Assembly (NCBI GenBank): GCA_963556195.1
Contig: OY744521.1
Location: 136,307,399-136,371,398, forward strand
Length of the DNA stretch: 64,000 nt
Direction: 5' to 3'
From: Sepiola atlantica
Lineage: Eukaryota > Mollusca > Cephalopoda > Sepiida > Sepiolidae
The notes below the pieces were generated by a model. The model saw nothing but the letters and a program-made list of their open reading frames with translations. It made no database searches and was not told the origin of the DNA. How positions within the stretch are numbered: the first letter of the stretch is position 1; each line of letters begins with the position of its first letter. Shown piece after piece: positions 45,713 through 55,535 of this stretch. A program made the position numbers and the translations under genes.

Positions 45713-48700
45713 TTATTTTGCGCATGATGCCCGGTACCCAGTTTGACATGTCAGATCTGAAATTCCGAGCAATACTGGTGTGCCAACTGCAAATACTTTT
45801 GTTTTGTTAGGGCTTGGTTGTTGCCTTTGTCTCTGGGGCCGTAAAGCGTCCAGTGTGGTACAGAGTTTTCGTCCTATGAGTGCCTCTGCTGGTGACAGAC
45901 TATTCTTCACAGCACCATTTGGTGTTATTCGATATGAAAGGAGCAAAGCATGTAGTATCTCCTCTGTTGTTCCCTCCCCCTTGCTTTGAGTAGTGCCCGT
46001 TTGAATGTGTCTACAAACCTTTCGGCTGTCCATTGGATTGAGGATTATAGGGTGGCTACCGGACGTGTGTTATGCAACACGATTTGCAGAATTTTTGAAA
46101 TGACTCAGACGTGAATTGTGATCCGTTGTCTGAGACTAAAGTCTCGGGCAAACCGTTTTGACCAAATAGCCGCCTGAGTACTGTTACTGTAGACTGAGTG
46201 TCAGTCTGTTGCATTGTAAAAACTTCTAGCCATTTGGAATGGGCATCCACAACCACCAGAAAACTAAGGCCATTGATAGGGCCAGCAAAGTCTACGTGTA
46301 TTCTGGACCATAGTCGCTCTGGGTATGTCCAGCGAGAATCAACAATCCGAGGTGAATTCTTCTGTGATTCCATGTATAAAACGTTTGACAGTACGCTCAA
46401 TGTCTGTGTCTATGTTAGGCCAATAGATCACACTGCGGGATAGTGATTTCTAGTCAATTAATGCATGGATGGCCCGAATGTAGTTGTTTAAGGACTACTT
46501 TTATGAGCTTAGCGGGAACAGCAACACGATCTGCAAATATCAAACAACCATCAATGACAGAAAGAGAGCCACTGAGGCGTTTGAACTGTTGAAGGTTTCC
46601 CGTGAGGTTAGTAGGCCATGAATGTTGGAGAAATCTGCACACTTTTTGTGTCATTGAATCTTGTTGTTTCTTGCTTTATATCAATCCTTGTCACTGGAAT
46701 TGTCTGGATACAATTAGTGGGCGTGTGTTGGAAATCGTCCTCAATGGCAGCGATGATAGTGTTGTCGTCTAAAACTGATTGTGCACTGATGAGTCGTGAC
46801 AAGGCATCAGCTTGGCCGAATTCTGTTGTCTAGCGGTACTGCATATAGAAATCGTACTCCAGTAGAATGATTGCCCACCGTGGCAATCGGCTGGTTGGGT
46901 ATACTGGAATACCCTTTTTTAGCCAACTATTAAAAGTAGTGACTTGTGGTCTGTCAGAAATGTAAAGTGACGCCAGAACAACACCTTATGAAATTTCTTC
47001 ACAGCAAAAATCAGTGTCAGTGCTTCTTTTTCCACTTGACTGTAATTGCGTTCAGCGGGTGTCAGGGATCTGGCTGCATGCATGATAGCTTTCTGAGTTC
47101 TATCTGTGAATATATGCGAGATCACTGCTCCCACGCCATGATTTGATGCATCCGCTGCCACGACTATTTTCTTATTTAGATTAAAATGTGTGAGAGCTAA
47201 TGAGTGCTTTGATTTTATCAAATAATATCTAACAGCCCACGAGCCAGGACTATTTTGCGTCTTTTGTCAACAGTTTGTTAGTGGTGATTTGATTTGATGG
47301 AGTGAAGGCAAGAAACTACCGTAGTAGCTCACCATTCCCAGACTGCTAATGTCCGATGGGGATGGTATGTGTTGAATGGCTGCCACATTAACAGAATCCT
47401 GATGACGACCTTGACGATCAAAGATAAATCCCAAGTATTTTATGGAAGGTAAATAAAAATAGCACTTTTCTGGCTGGAGCTGGAAACCAAAGTCTTGGAT
47501 GCGGGTTCGGACCTTGCTGATCCGTTTTGTCAACTGCTGGTTGGATTGCCCAACAACAATGATGTCATCTAAGTACGCAGTTGCACCCTCTACGCTAGCG
47601 AGCATTGTGGCAATGATCTGCTTAAATGTTGCAGGGCCTGTTTTTACGCCAAAACACAAACGAGTGAGTTGAAATAATGCACGGTGTGTGTTTATAGTAA
47701 GCAGCTCCCTGGAGGTTTCTGCCACTTCGACTTGCAGATAAGCTTCTGTGAGGTCTAATTTTGCAAAGCAGGTGCCACTATTAAGTATGGTGAAGAGATC
47801 ATCTGGGATTGACAATGGGTATTGGTGATCCTCTATTGCTGCGTTGAAAAATCAGCACACATCCGAATTGAACCATCGCCTTTTTTACTACTACAATGGA
47901 TGCTGCCCACCGTGAATATGTCACCAGTATTATACTTCCTGATACACACGTGGCAATGCATCGTATTGCACTGTGTGTTTTGGTCGGAAAACAGGCTTAG
48001 AAAATGTTTTAAGGGACAGTGTGGCCTCTGCCTGAGTGAAGCGTCCCAAGTTGTTTGTGAAGACTAGAGAAAATTGTTTTATGATGTCTTTGGTCAGGTC
48101 GATAATTCTGCTCTGAGATGACGATCTGGATACCACCTCACATATCTGGTTGATTGCAATGTCGAGAAGACCTAGTAACTCGATAAATCAAGTCCCAGCA
48201 AATTATGGCATGAGTTTGCTATGTATACGGTACCCGACATCGTTGTGTCCTTCATTTTAATGGTAGCGGGTAATTTGCCCGTGATGTGAACACAGTCTCA
48301 AGAAGCACTGTGTGCTACCTGACTTGTGAGATAAGTGTAATATCAGAGGCAGTATCAACTTGCAGTTGAACAGGATGGTCATTCAATTGTACGGCAACAT
48401 ATTTTCGGTTTGATTTTTGGTTTGGAAGAAAAGTTCCTATCAGACTGTTTGTATTTGTTTTGTTATGTTGTCGGTGTCTCTAATTTGAGGCTTGTCTATT
48501 ATGTGTTTTCTTGTTCTTAAGAGGTGCAAAATCGCTCTTTATGTTCCAGTCGATTGCAGCTGCGACAACGGTGTGTCTTGACTATACAGTTTCGTACAAA
48601 ATACCAGCTGCTACAGTTCAAGCACATAACAAAATATAACAAGCTTTCTCTTTTAGTTCGGATCCATTTATTTACATAGTTCAAGCAAGCGGTTGAGAGC

Positions 48701-49130
48701 TTGACAGATGTTGAAGTCGGTGAGGTGGGCCGACGTTGTTTTTGAACTGTGTCAACCGTGAATGCTGCTATTTTTTCACCATAGTTGAATCATGCTTTAA
48801 AGTGACGAGACGTTCGCATTCCACGGCGATTTGTTGCCATGTTATTTCTGGATTTTGCTCTATTTTTGACAGAACCCGTATGCGAATATCTGCCTCCCCC
48901 CGCCGATCTCAAACCACACACAAAAAAATAAACATTTGAATTGAGCGTCTGTGATGGAAGATATTTTAAACCGTTCACATTCTCTGTTCATAATGTCTGC
49001 ATAAGTTGAGAAATCGGTCGAATCAGACTTCGTTATGCTGAGACAATTGAAACGCATATTAAAAAACGAAATCTGCTCACCGAAAATCTGCCTCAGAGTC
49101 TCCACCGTGTCGTCGAAGTTGTAATCATGT
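45713..49130 (-). pseudogene. Decayed Gypsy gag-pol (K02A2.6-like group)
   Basis: On the minus strand, from 49130 downwards: Gag (METLRQIFGEQISFFNMRFN, FSTYADIMNRECERFK); zinc-knuckle remnants near 48610-48540 (CRSCNRLEHKERFC is complete); protease with VDTASDITLIS (about 48360-48320); RT (CFAKLDLTEAYLQVEV, LTRLCFGVKTGPATFKQII, catalytic YLDDIIVV near 47573-47550); RNase H (AADASNHGVGAVISHIF, RNYSQVEKEALTLIFAVKKF, TDHKSLL) at 47221-46919; integrase (HVDFAGPINGLSFLVVVDAH, LVSDNGSQFTSESFQ) at 46400-46056 and a C-terminal part 46033-45713. Stops and frameshifts throughout. Compared with the 27-32 kb element it uses a typical YLDD, has a DTA protease and is much older. Confidence 0.85.
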
Positions 49131-49415
49131 GAGTGCTTAGGTAGTATGTAGTTTGCATATCGATCGTGTTCCGACGTCCCAAGCTTCCGGAGCAGAAGTC
49201 TGACATTTCAGTCGTCAGCTTAGAACGTCGAACGTCGATTTAGCCATTGGGTCGTAATTAAATTCGGTGATTGATTGTGCAACTGATTCTGCCGATGTCG
49301 TAAGCTTTGTTTCCAAAGGTGTTGAGAATCTCTCTGAAAATAATTCCATCAAACGTTATTGTTGTTGCATTAATTGCTGTATGGTGCAGTCCATCTTTGA
49401 AAATTCGCGTTCTAA

Positions 49416-49434
49416 AAACTATTCCCATCGCCAA
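49416..49434 (-). promoter_or_regulatory. Probable primer-binding site of old Gypsy element
   Basis: On the minus strand TGGCGATGGGAATAG begins one nucleotide after the 5' LTR, with the TGG that pairs to a tRNA CCA end. I cannot name the tRNA. Confidence 0.5.
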
Positions 49435-49706
49435 TGTTACATCTGATGCTTAGACGTTGTTATCGGTTTAATAACAACTCAAAAATGAAGAAATGACAAA
49501 GTAGAACAGTTAACAAATTTATTTTCAAAAATCACCGATTAAATGAAATGTAGAAACCGCTAGACGCGAGATACTAAAGTCTGATCAAGAGATCGTTGTT
49601 CACTTTTCGACTGTCATGGAAGACGACTATCTTATCCAAGGGCGATAACTCTTTTCTTTTGTCCGAGGAAAACAACTCTATTCTGTTTGGTTAGGTTTCC
49701 CTAACA
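49435..49706 (-). repeat. 5' LTR of old Gypsy element
   Basis: About 272 bp, TGTTACATCTG to TTTCCCTAACA, diverged from 45181-45423 at many positions and about 29 bp longer near its right end (a second CTCTTTTCTTTTGTCCG-type stretch). The divergence shows an old insertion. Confidence 0.85.
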
Positions 49707-49711
49707 AAGTC

Positions 49712-50790
49712 TAACTTAACACGTGATCTTATTCAACCAATCAAAGCTTTGTTTCTCTCATCACCCGCCTTCACAATAACAAAACAATGTGAATTAATGC
49801 TGAAATAACGATAATAATTACTTTCAGTATTTCAAATTATTAATTCGAAAAATATATCGACAGGAACCTCGCGTATATGGATATTCTTTAAGATGCGTCA
49901 ATTCAATCTGTATTCTTTTACGACAGAAATACTATTTCAAATTGAAGGGTGATTGACGTCCAGAGCCTTCTATAGAAATGAAAGGACACATCTAAAAACG
50001 TTTTCTTCAATAATTGCAATAGCTTATAGTTTAAGAAATTATAGACACGTTATTAATGGCATATACAACGCACAGTCAGGTCAGACGCACCTCATATTAA
50101 GTAAGTGGATTAATACTAAGTGTGGTGAAAAGTATGTTATGTGTGTTTTGGAATTTAATTAAGAACAAGTTGATGGAATTCGAATGCAATATTGTAAGAT
50201 TTTTAAGTTTAAAAAACATGATTTGTGAGTTAGTTAAGGTATGCTCAAAAACAAGCAACTGAATAGATGCAAAAACAAATAATTGAATAGCTACGGAATG
50301 AGAACACGCCGGAGAGGATTTTGTGACTGGATAGCGAGGACGTCTTCCGTGCTTTCTCCTACTAAGGAGGGGTCGGGGCCCACACAGTATAAGAATTAGA
50401 GCACTGTGACAAAAACACTGTAACATCACATAATGTAAGTAATAAAAATGTCCTTTGCGTTTTCCGAGTCTTCATTAGTAAACCTGCCTGCGAGGGAAAG
50501 ATGCTTCCAGAAATGCTAGAAGAATTCTTTAACTGAAAGATAAGTAAGTGTTTCCCTTTTAGTCTTATGTAACGTTCCCCTTCCCCATCAAGGCAAAGGT
50601 GCGAACATGTTGCAATATATTGCGGATTCTGGCGAGGTGAAAATGATCGCCCTTGTTAAAGTGATGGCTCTTAGTAGTTAATATTAGCGCTAAGAGAGGC
50701 TCCAAATCTATTCATATTATATAGAGAACTGTGGAGAAGAATCGTTCGAGCCGATGTTCATTTAACAGATGGGGGGGGATTGTGCGTGTA
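49712..50790. other. Region with no recognised gene
   Basis: AT-rich then more balanced sequence. CAAGCAACTGAATAGATGCA and AACAAATAATTGAATAGCTA (50252-50293) form a short imperfect duplication. The frame 50097-50429 has no recognisable domain. Confidence 0.45.
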
Positions 50791-50799
50791 AAAGGTTTC

Positions 50800-51225
50800 A
50801 ACCGGTGAAAACAAAACCATAGCAAAAACACCACCGCGTGAACAGAAACTGCAAGAAACTTCATAAGCTGCCCCCACCACCACCAAAGAAAATGGCGCCA
50901 TCCTAGGCTGACACCACACAAAATATTTGTAGAGATTCAAGAAGGATGAGAAGACCAAGGAGGGGCAGCACAAACCAAACCTCCACTGGAAGAGTGCCGA
51001 GAGTGCTGGGACCTTGAAGAGGCTTATTGCCACCCAAATCCCAGAGAAAACTAATGGTTCTTACCAGCGAGAAATCAATGGTAAGTGGCTGTTACGATAC
51101 CGCAAGGTCATTTGCGGTTGTTATCAAAAAGAGATGGATAGTACTAGAAATCTAGGGAGGCGTGTTGTCACTCAGACTCCAGGGAACATCACTGACAATG
51201 ACCTGTGTGATAATTCCTAGTAAGT
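50800..51225 (+). repeat. R2-like LINE 3' end, copy 1
   Basis: It starts with a CAAAAACACCACCGCGTGAA block that is also present in the 3' region of R2-like copy 2 (15272-15291), then CTAGGCTGACACCACA, AACCTCCACTGGAAGAG, TCCCAGAGAAAACTAATGG, GTAAGTGGCTGTTACGATAC, and ends GATAATTCCTAGTAAGTACA followed by (TAA)n at 51230-51311. The next copy has the same order. This looks like a 5'-truncated 3' UTR with a simple tail; there is no coding. Confidence 0.65.
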
Positions 51226-51228
51226 ACA

Positions 51229-51229
<1 letters not shown>

Positions 51230-51311
<82 letters not shown>
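51230..51311. repeat. (TAA)n tail
   Basis: About 27 TAA units directly after the 3' end of the R2-like repeat copy. Confidence 0.95.
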
Positions 51312-51312
<1 letters not shown>

Positions 51313-51676
51313 CGGGGAAAATACAACCGCACGAATGAGGCGCAAGCATAGGCTGACGCCACAAAAATTATGGACTGAGGGTCGAGGAGGGAAAGCGCAC
51401 ACCAGACCTCCACTGGAAGAGCGCGGACAGCTCTGGGACCTTGGGAAGGCTTGTTGCCACTCGGGCCCCAGAGGGGACCAATGACCCTTATCAGCGGGAA
51501 ATCGTTGGTAGGTGGCTGTTGCGATTACCGCAAGGTCATCAGCGGTGATGAACGAAAAGAGGTGGAGCATACTGGAGGCCTGAGGAGACTTGTTGTCACT
51601 CGGACTCCAGGGAATACCACAGGTTGTCGGCAGTGGGCGACCACTGACGATGACCAGTGTGATAACTCCTAGTGAG
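51312..51676 (+). repeat. R2-like LINE 3' end, copy 2
   Basis: Colinear with the copy at 50800-51225: CATAGGCTGACGCCACA, GACCTCCACTGGAAGAGCG, CCCCAGAGGGGACCAATGAC, GTAGGTGGCTGTTGCGATTA, and it ends GATAACTCCTAGTGAGTA. It is followed by (AAAT)n, (TAA)n and (GAA)n at 51677-51784. Confidence 0.65.
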
Positions 51677-51684
51677 TAAATAAA

Positions 51685-51715
<31 letters not shown>

Positions 51716-51721
51716 TAATAA

Positions 51722-51752
<31 letters not shown>

Positions 51753-51785
51753 AAGAAGAAGAAGAAGAAGAAGAAGAAGAAGAAA
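51677..51785. repeat. (AAAT)n(AAT)n(GAA)n tail
   Basis: Three successive simple repeats after the 3' end of copy 2; this is comparable to the TAA-GAA pair at 9328-9419. Confidence 0.95.
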
Positions 51786-52774
51786 TTAACTAACACTTCT
51801 ACCCAATCATGACTGACAGAGCGAGAACCGTCTACCCTCGTGTATTAAATAAAGAATTCTGTTCAAAATCACGTATGGTTTCCTGAGTTCGAAAGTAAGA
51901 GGTTATACCGACTGAAACGTTGTATAAATAGCAAAATATGAATAGTAGTCCGAATAATTCAACTAATACATGAGCATGAGTCTTTAACAAGATATATAAT
52001 CATTTTTAAATTATATTTTTCTCAAATTTTAAAATTTACAGAAATTCTAAAAAAAATGAGAAATACTTCTAGATACGTCCACGAATCTCTATAAAAGGTC
52101 CGGTCTGTCAGTTGTCCGTCACACTAAGGTTTGAACTTGCATTTTCATCGCTATACGCACAGATCGAATGGACGCATCTTTAGAATAGTCCTTCTTGTTC
52201 AGAGTATCAAAGAACTGTTTTGTAATCTTAACATTATAAGAAAGAAAAGAATAAGAAACATGAATTATAGGTGCAATATTTGTAAATGTCTTTATGGGCA
52301 CATGCCAAGATTACAAAGAAGAAATATAATATAATAGATGGTTAAGGTGCGTGTCATTTTTCACATGAGTGAATCACAAGATGGTATAGATAGGAATATG
52401 ATGACACAATCTATATATTAATGCTGGTGTACCGTTTTTGTCATGCTTCGGCATGAAAAGTGTGCGTGGATGGGTAAGAGGATAAACTGATAAAATACAA
52501 AGAAGGAATGAATGGACAATTCTAGAATTCGCAGCAAACAAATGCGAGCTGATATTATCAACAATTTAAAATAAAAAAATATTTCCCTTTGATAATTTTT
52601 TAAATGCTACGTAAGCTCATCAACAATGTTAAAAATTCTATTACATCACTTTTTTATAGCTAACATTTATTTTACGGAAGAAACATTAACAGTAATAGTG
52701 AAAAATGCAGTTAGAATGGATAAATAATGAAACATAAAAAAATATGTTTCGGGATTTTTTAGATGAGGGTTGAT
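51786..52774. other. Region with no recognised gene
   Basis: Contains a MITE end at 51914-51958 (CTGAAACGTTG, then ATGAATAGTAGTCCGAATAAT), a TATAAAAGG string at 52091-52099, and AT-rich DNA. The two overlapping 60-67-codon frames near 52120-52330 are not recognisable. Confidence 0.45.
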
Positions 52775-52987
52775 AATTCGTAGAATTTAGTATATTCGGA
52801 CTACTGTTCTCATCTTGGGTGATTTTATCACAACGTTTCGGCCGATGAAACCTCCGACCTTCTTCAGGTGTACTTTGTCGAACTCGGGAATCTTTCTGTC
52901 GAGTTCGACAGGTTACATCGGTCAAAACGGTGTGATAAAACACCCAAGATGAGAACAGTAGTCCGAATATACCAAATTCTACGAATT
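52775..52987. mobile_element. MITE with ~63-bp inverted repeats and hammerhead-like core
   Basis: AATTCGTAGAATTTAGTATA and TTCGGACTACTGTTCTCATC on the left (52775-52838) are matched by GATGAGAACAGTAGTCCGAA and TACCAAATTCTACGAATT on the right (52924-52987). Partial copies of the end sequence occur at 2799, 3289, 18117 and 51932. Inside, on the minus strand, CTGAAGA (52867-52861) is followed by a 6-bp stem and GAAAC (52839-52835). A second inner hairpin is GTCGAACTCG/CGAGTTCGAC (52877-52913). No protein coding. Confidence 0.8.
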
Positions 52988-54605
52988 AAAATATATATAT
53001 ATATCAAATTATTATATCGACAAATTCCGGTTCTTTTTATTGTCAATTTTATTCGATATAGAATTTTTTCTTCTTTTATTAAAATTTAAAATATTTTAGT
53101 TACCTATTTTATCAGTAGTACACGTTGCCATAAGACTGATTCACTGATGACTACATTATGGCCATTTTCAAATCCAGTGCCAATAAACACTTGTCATAAG
53201 CCGCCGTCATTATAAGTCATAAACTTTTAGTCATTAATTCATTATTTTCATGTATGTTTTATTTCATTTCATTGATTTATGACACTGTCTGATGAATGAC
53301 ATTCTAAGCTAACAAGAGAAAATAATATTTGAGATATAGATGTAGAATCGCAAGGGATTCATCAAAGATCGAAGTTAACAATTTAAAGGCAACATTTTAT
53401 TAAAACTTAAAGGAATAATAGATGTTAATCTCTCAGCTCTATTACTCACCCTAGATATCGGTCTGACAAAGATAAGTAAGAATTCACGAATAGTCGGTGT
53501 TTGTGAGATAATAATTAAAAGCAGTTTTGATCGTCCATAAAAAGTTACGCTTTTGAAAAACGTCAATTATAGATTTAGATCGCCGAGCAAGTTAAGACCG
53601 AAATAACAAGGATAGATAAAAATTGTTTCCAGAACCGAATTAACCCGTCTGTCAACAGGACGTCAGTTGTTGTAGCATACAACTCCTTATCTGAAGTAAT
53701 AAAAGTGAGGAATAAATTATGACTCGAGAACTTTCAGCCAGCAATAAAAAGAAACGTGCTTCAGTTGGTTTTATAGATTGACCGAATTCGAGAAAGGAAG
53801 GTCGATAGCGGAAATATCAATTGTTGACAGTTGACACCATAAAAATTAATTGAGACCATAAAAATTAGTTGACACCATAACAATTAGAATATCAAACTGG
53901 TAGGATACCATCCCCACACAAGTGGGAATAATTAGGGGTTCCAGTGCACGCACATACTAAAATAAAAGAAAAGCTTATATTATGAAAAAGTTGATCACTA
54001 AAATCGGGTTTGAGGAGAACTAATAGGTGTGTTACTGGAAAATTTTATTAATGAGATTTATGTTGGGGAATTACTGAAAAGACTTAAGAATTAACTAACC
54101 CCCATCACAGTTGAACCCCACTCCAGTTTTGGGCCGGTTTCAGTACAAGCAGATTTTAGCATTTCTGAAGGTATTTTTGTCTGCAACTGAACTTAGATAC
54201 TGGGTCCAAGTCGCTACTCGAAAAACTGATTTTCTGACAAAACGGTAGAGAATTTAATGGAATTCTAAATGCCAGTTTCTGGGGGAGGTTTTATTTTATA
54301 AAAACTCTGTCGACGTTTCGTATAAAAACCGTTTTCTATTGTTAAAACCGTGTTGACACTTTCTTTTTAAACCCATTTTTGCCAGGAGACGAGAGATTCG
54401 AGCCGTGTGAAAGGTTAAGACGGCCTCCTTACGACAAATCAGCTTGTGGTGGTCGAAAGGGCAACATAGTTATTCAGATTTATATCAATACCTCAGTTTG
54501 GAAACACAATTTACTAAAACGTTACTTTCTCTAATAAACTTCAGAAAATTAGTAATCCGTCTCTCCTCCCCATCTATGGGTGAAATACTAGGTTAAACTA
54601 GACTA
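52988..54605. other. Region with no recognised gene
   Basis: AT-rich with a short repetition ACACCATAAAAATTA / GAGACCATAAAAATTAGTTG / ACACCATAACAATTAG at 53831-53886. No frame, RNA gene or mobile element could be supported. Confidence 0.45.
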
Positions 54606-55535
54606 CCAAGCCTTGGACGAATATTTAATATAATCAAATCCTTCTAAACTAAAAGAAATATCCAGGTCGTTCTCGATGGCTGTATATCCAAACAACAGCA
54701 AATTAATGCGAATGTGTCCCAGGGGCCGATACTTGGACACACATATTCAAGGCAATGACTGAATGCTTAGAAAATGATCTCTAGTCTGTAGTAGAATGGG
54801 GTAAAATGGATGGCTACATTCAATGCTACCAAGACAGTTCCTTTACTTTAACAATTATAAGAAACCTTTCCAACCACCGATTGCCACGGCTGGTAGCAGC
54901 CTTTTCGAGAGTCCAACGGTTAAACTCCTCGGTTTAACATTCACAGGAAACACGAATTAGAATAAATACATAGAATATACTTCCACGTCTGCTGCAATGA
55001 AGGTGGGATCCCTCTACCAGGCCAGACAACTTTTCACATCTGACAGTATTCTATATCTCTATAAAGCCACCATTCGGCCATGCATTGAGTATTGTTGCCA
55101 CATCTGGGCTGGTGCACCAACCACTAGTCTCTCATCCTTTGACAAGGTGCATAAAAGAGTCTCTAACCTATTTGATCCCGCACTGTTTACCAAGCTCCAG
55201 GTTCTGTCCCATCGCCACAATGTTGCATCCATGTGCTTGTTTTGCAAGTGCTTCCACAGAATTCGCTCCGATAAACTTACTTCACTTGTGCCTTTTCAGC
55301 TAAAATATCCCCGACCTACTCGACTAGCAGCAAAATCCACCATTTCAATGTACAGGTCCCCAGATGCCGGAAAACTTTCTACTCTACTAGCTTATTTCCT
55401 AGGACCGCTTTTTTGGAATTCCCTTTCTGTACCCTGTTTCTCCGACTGTACCATCATGCAGAAATTTAAATGTAATGGGAACAAACATCTTGCTGTAGAA
55501 CTCTCCATTTAGGATGCCCCCTATAAATCTGGCCT
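54606..55535 (+). pseudogene. CR1/Jockey-type LINE 3' fragment
   Basis: Starts in the RT domain (GRIFNIIKSF, IQVVLDGCISKQQ) and continues to the protein's C terminus. The frame 54997-55512 reads KVGSLYQARQLFTSDSILYL, YKATIRPCIEYCCHIWAGAP, KVHKRVSNLFDPALFTKL, and ends FKCNGNKHLAVELSI. It matches the LINE at 58.7-61.7 kb closely and contains residues (HRIRSDKL) that are deleted there. The first 390 bp have stops and frameshifts and lack the FADD box; 5'-truncated dead copy. Confidence 0.85.

Noticed and set aside
52087..52140. Core promoter at TATAAAAGG
   Set aside because: The box is isolated; no supported transcript or open frame follows, and such strings are expected by chance in AT-rich DNA.
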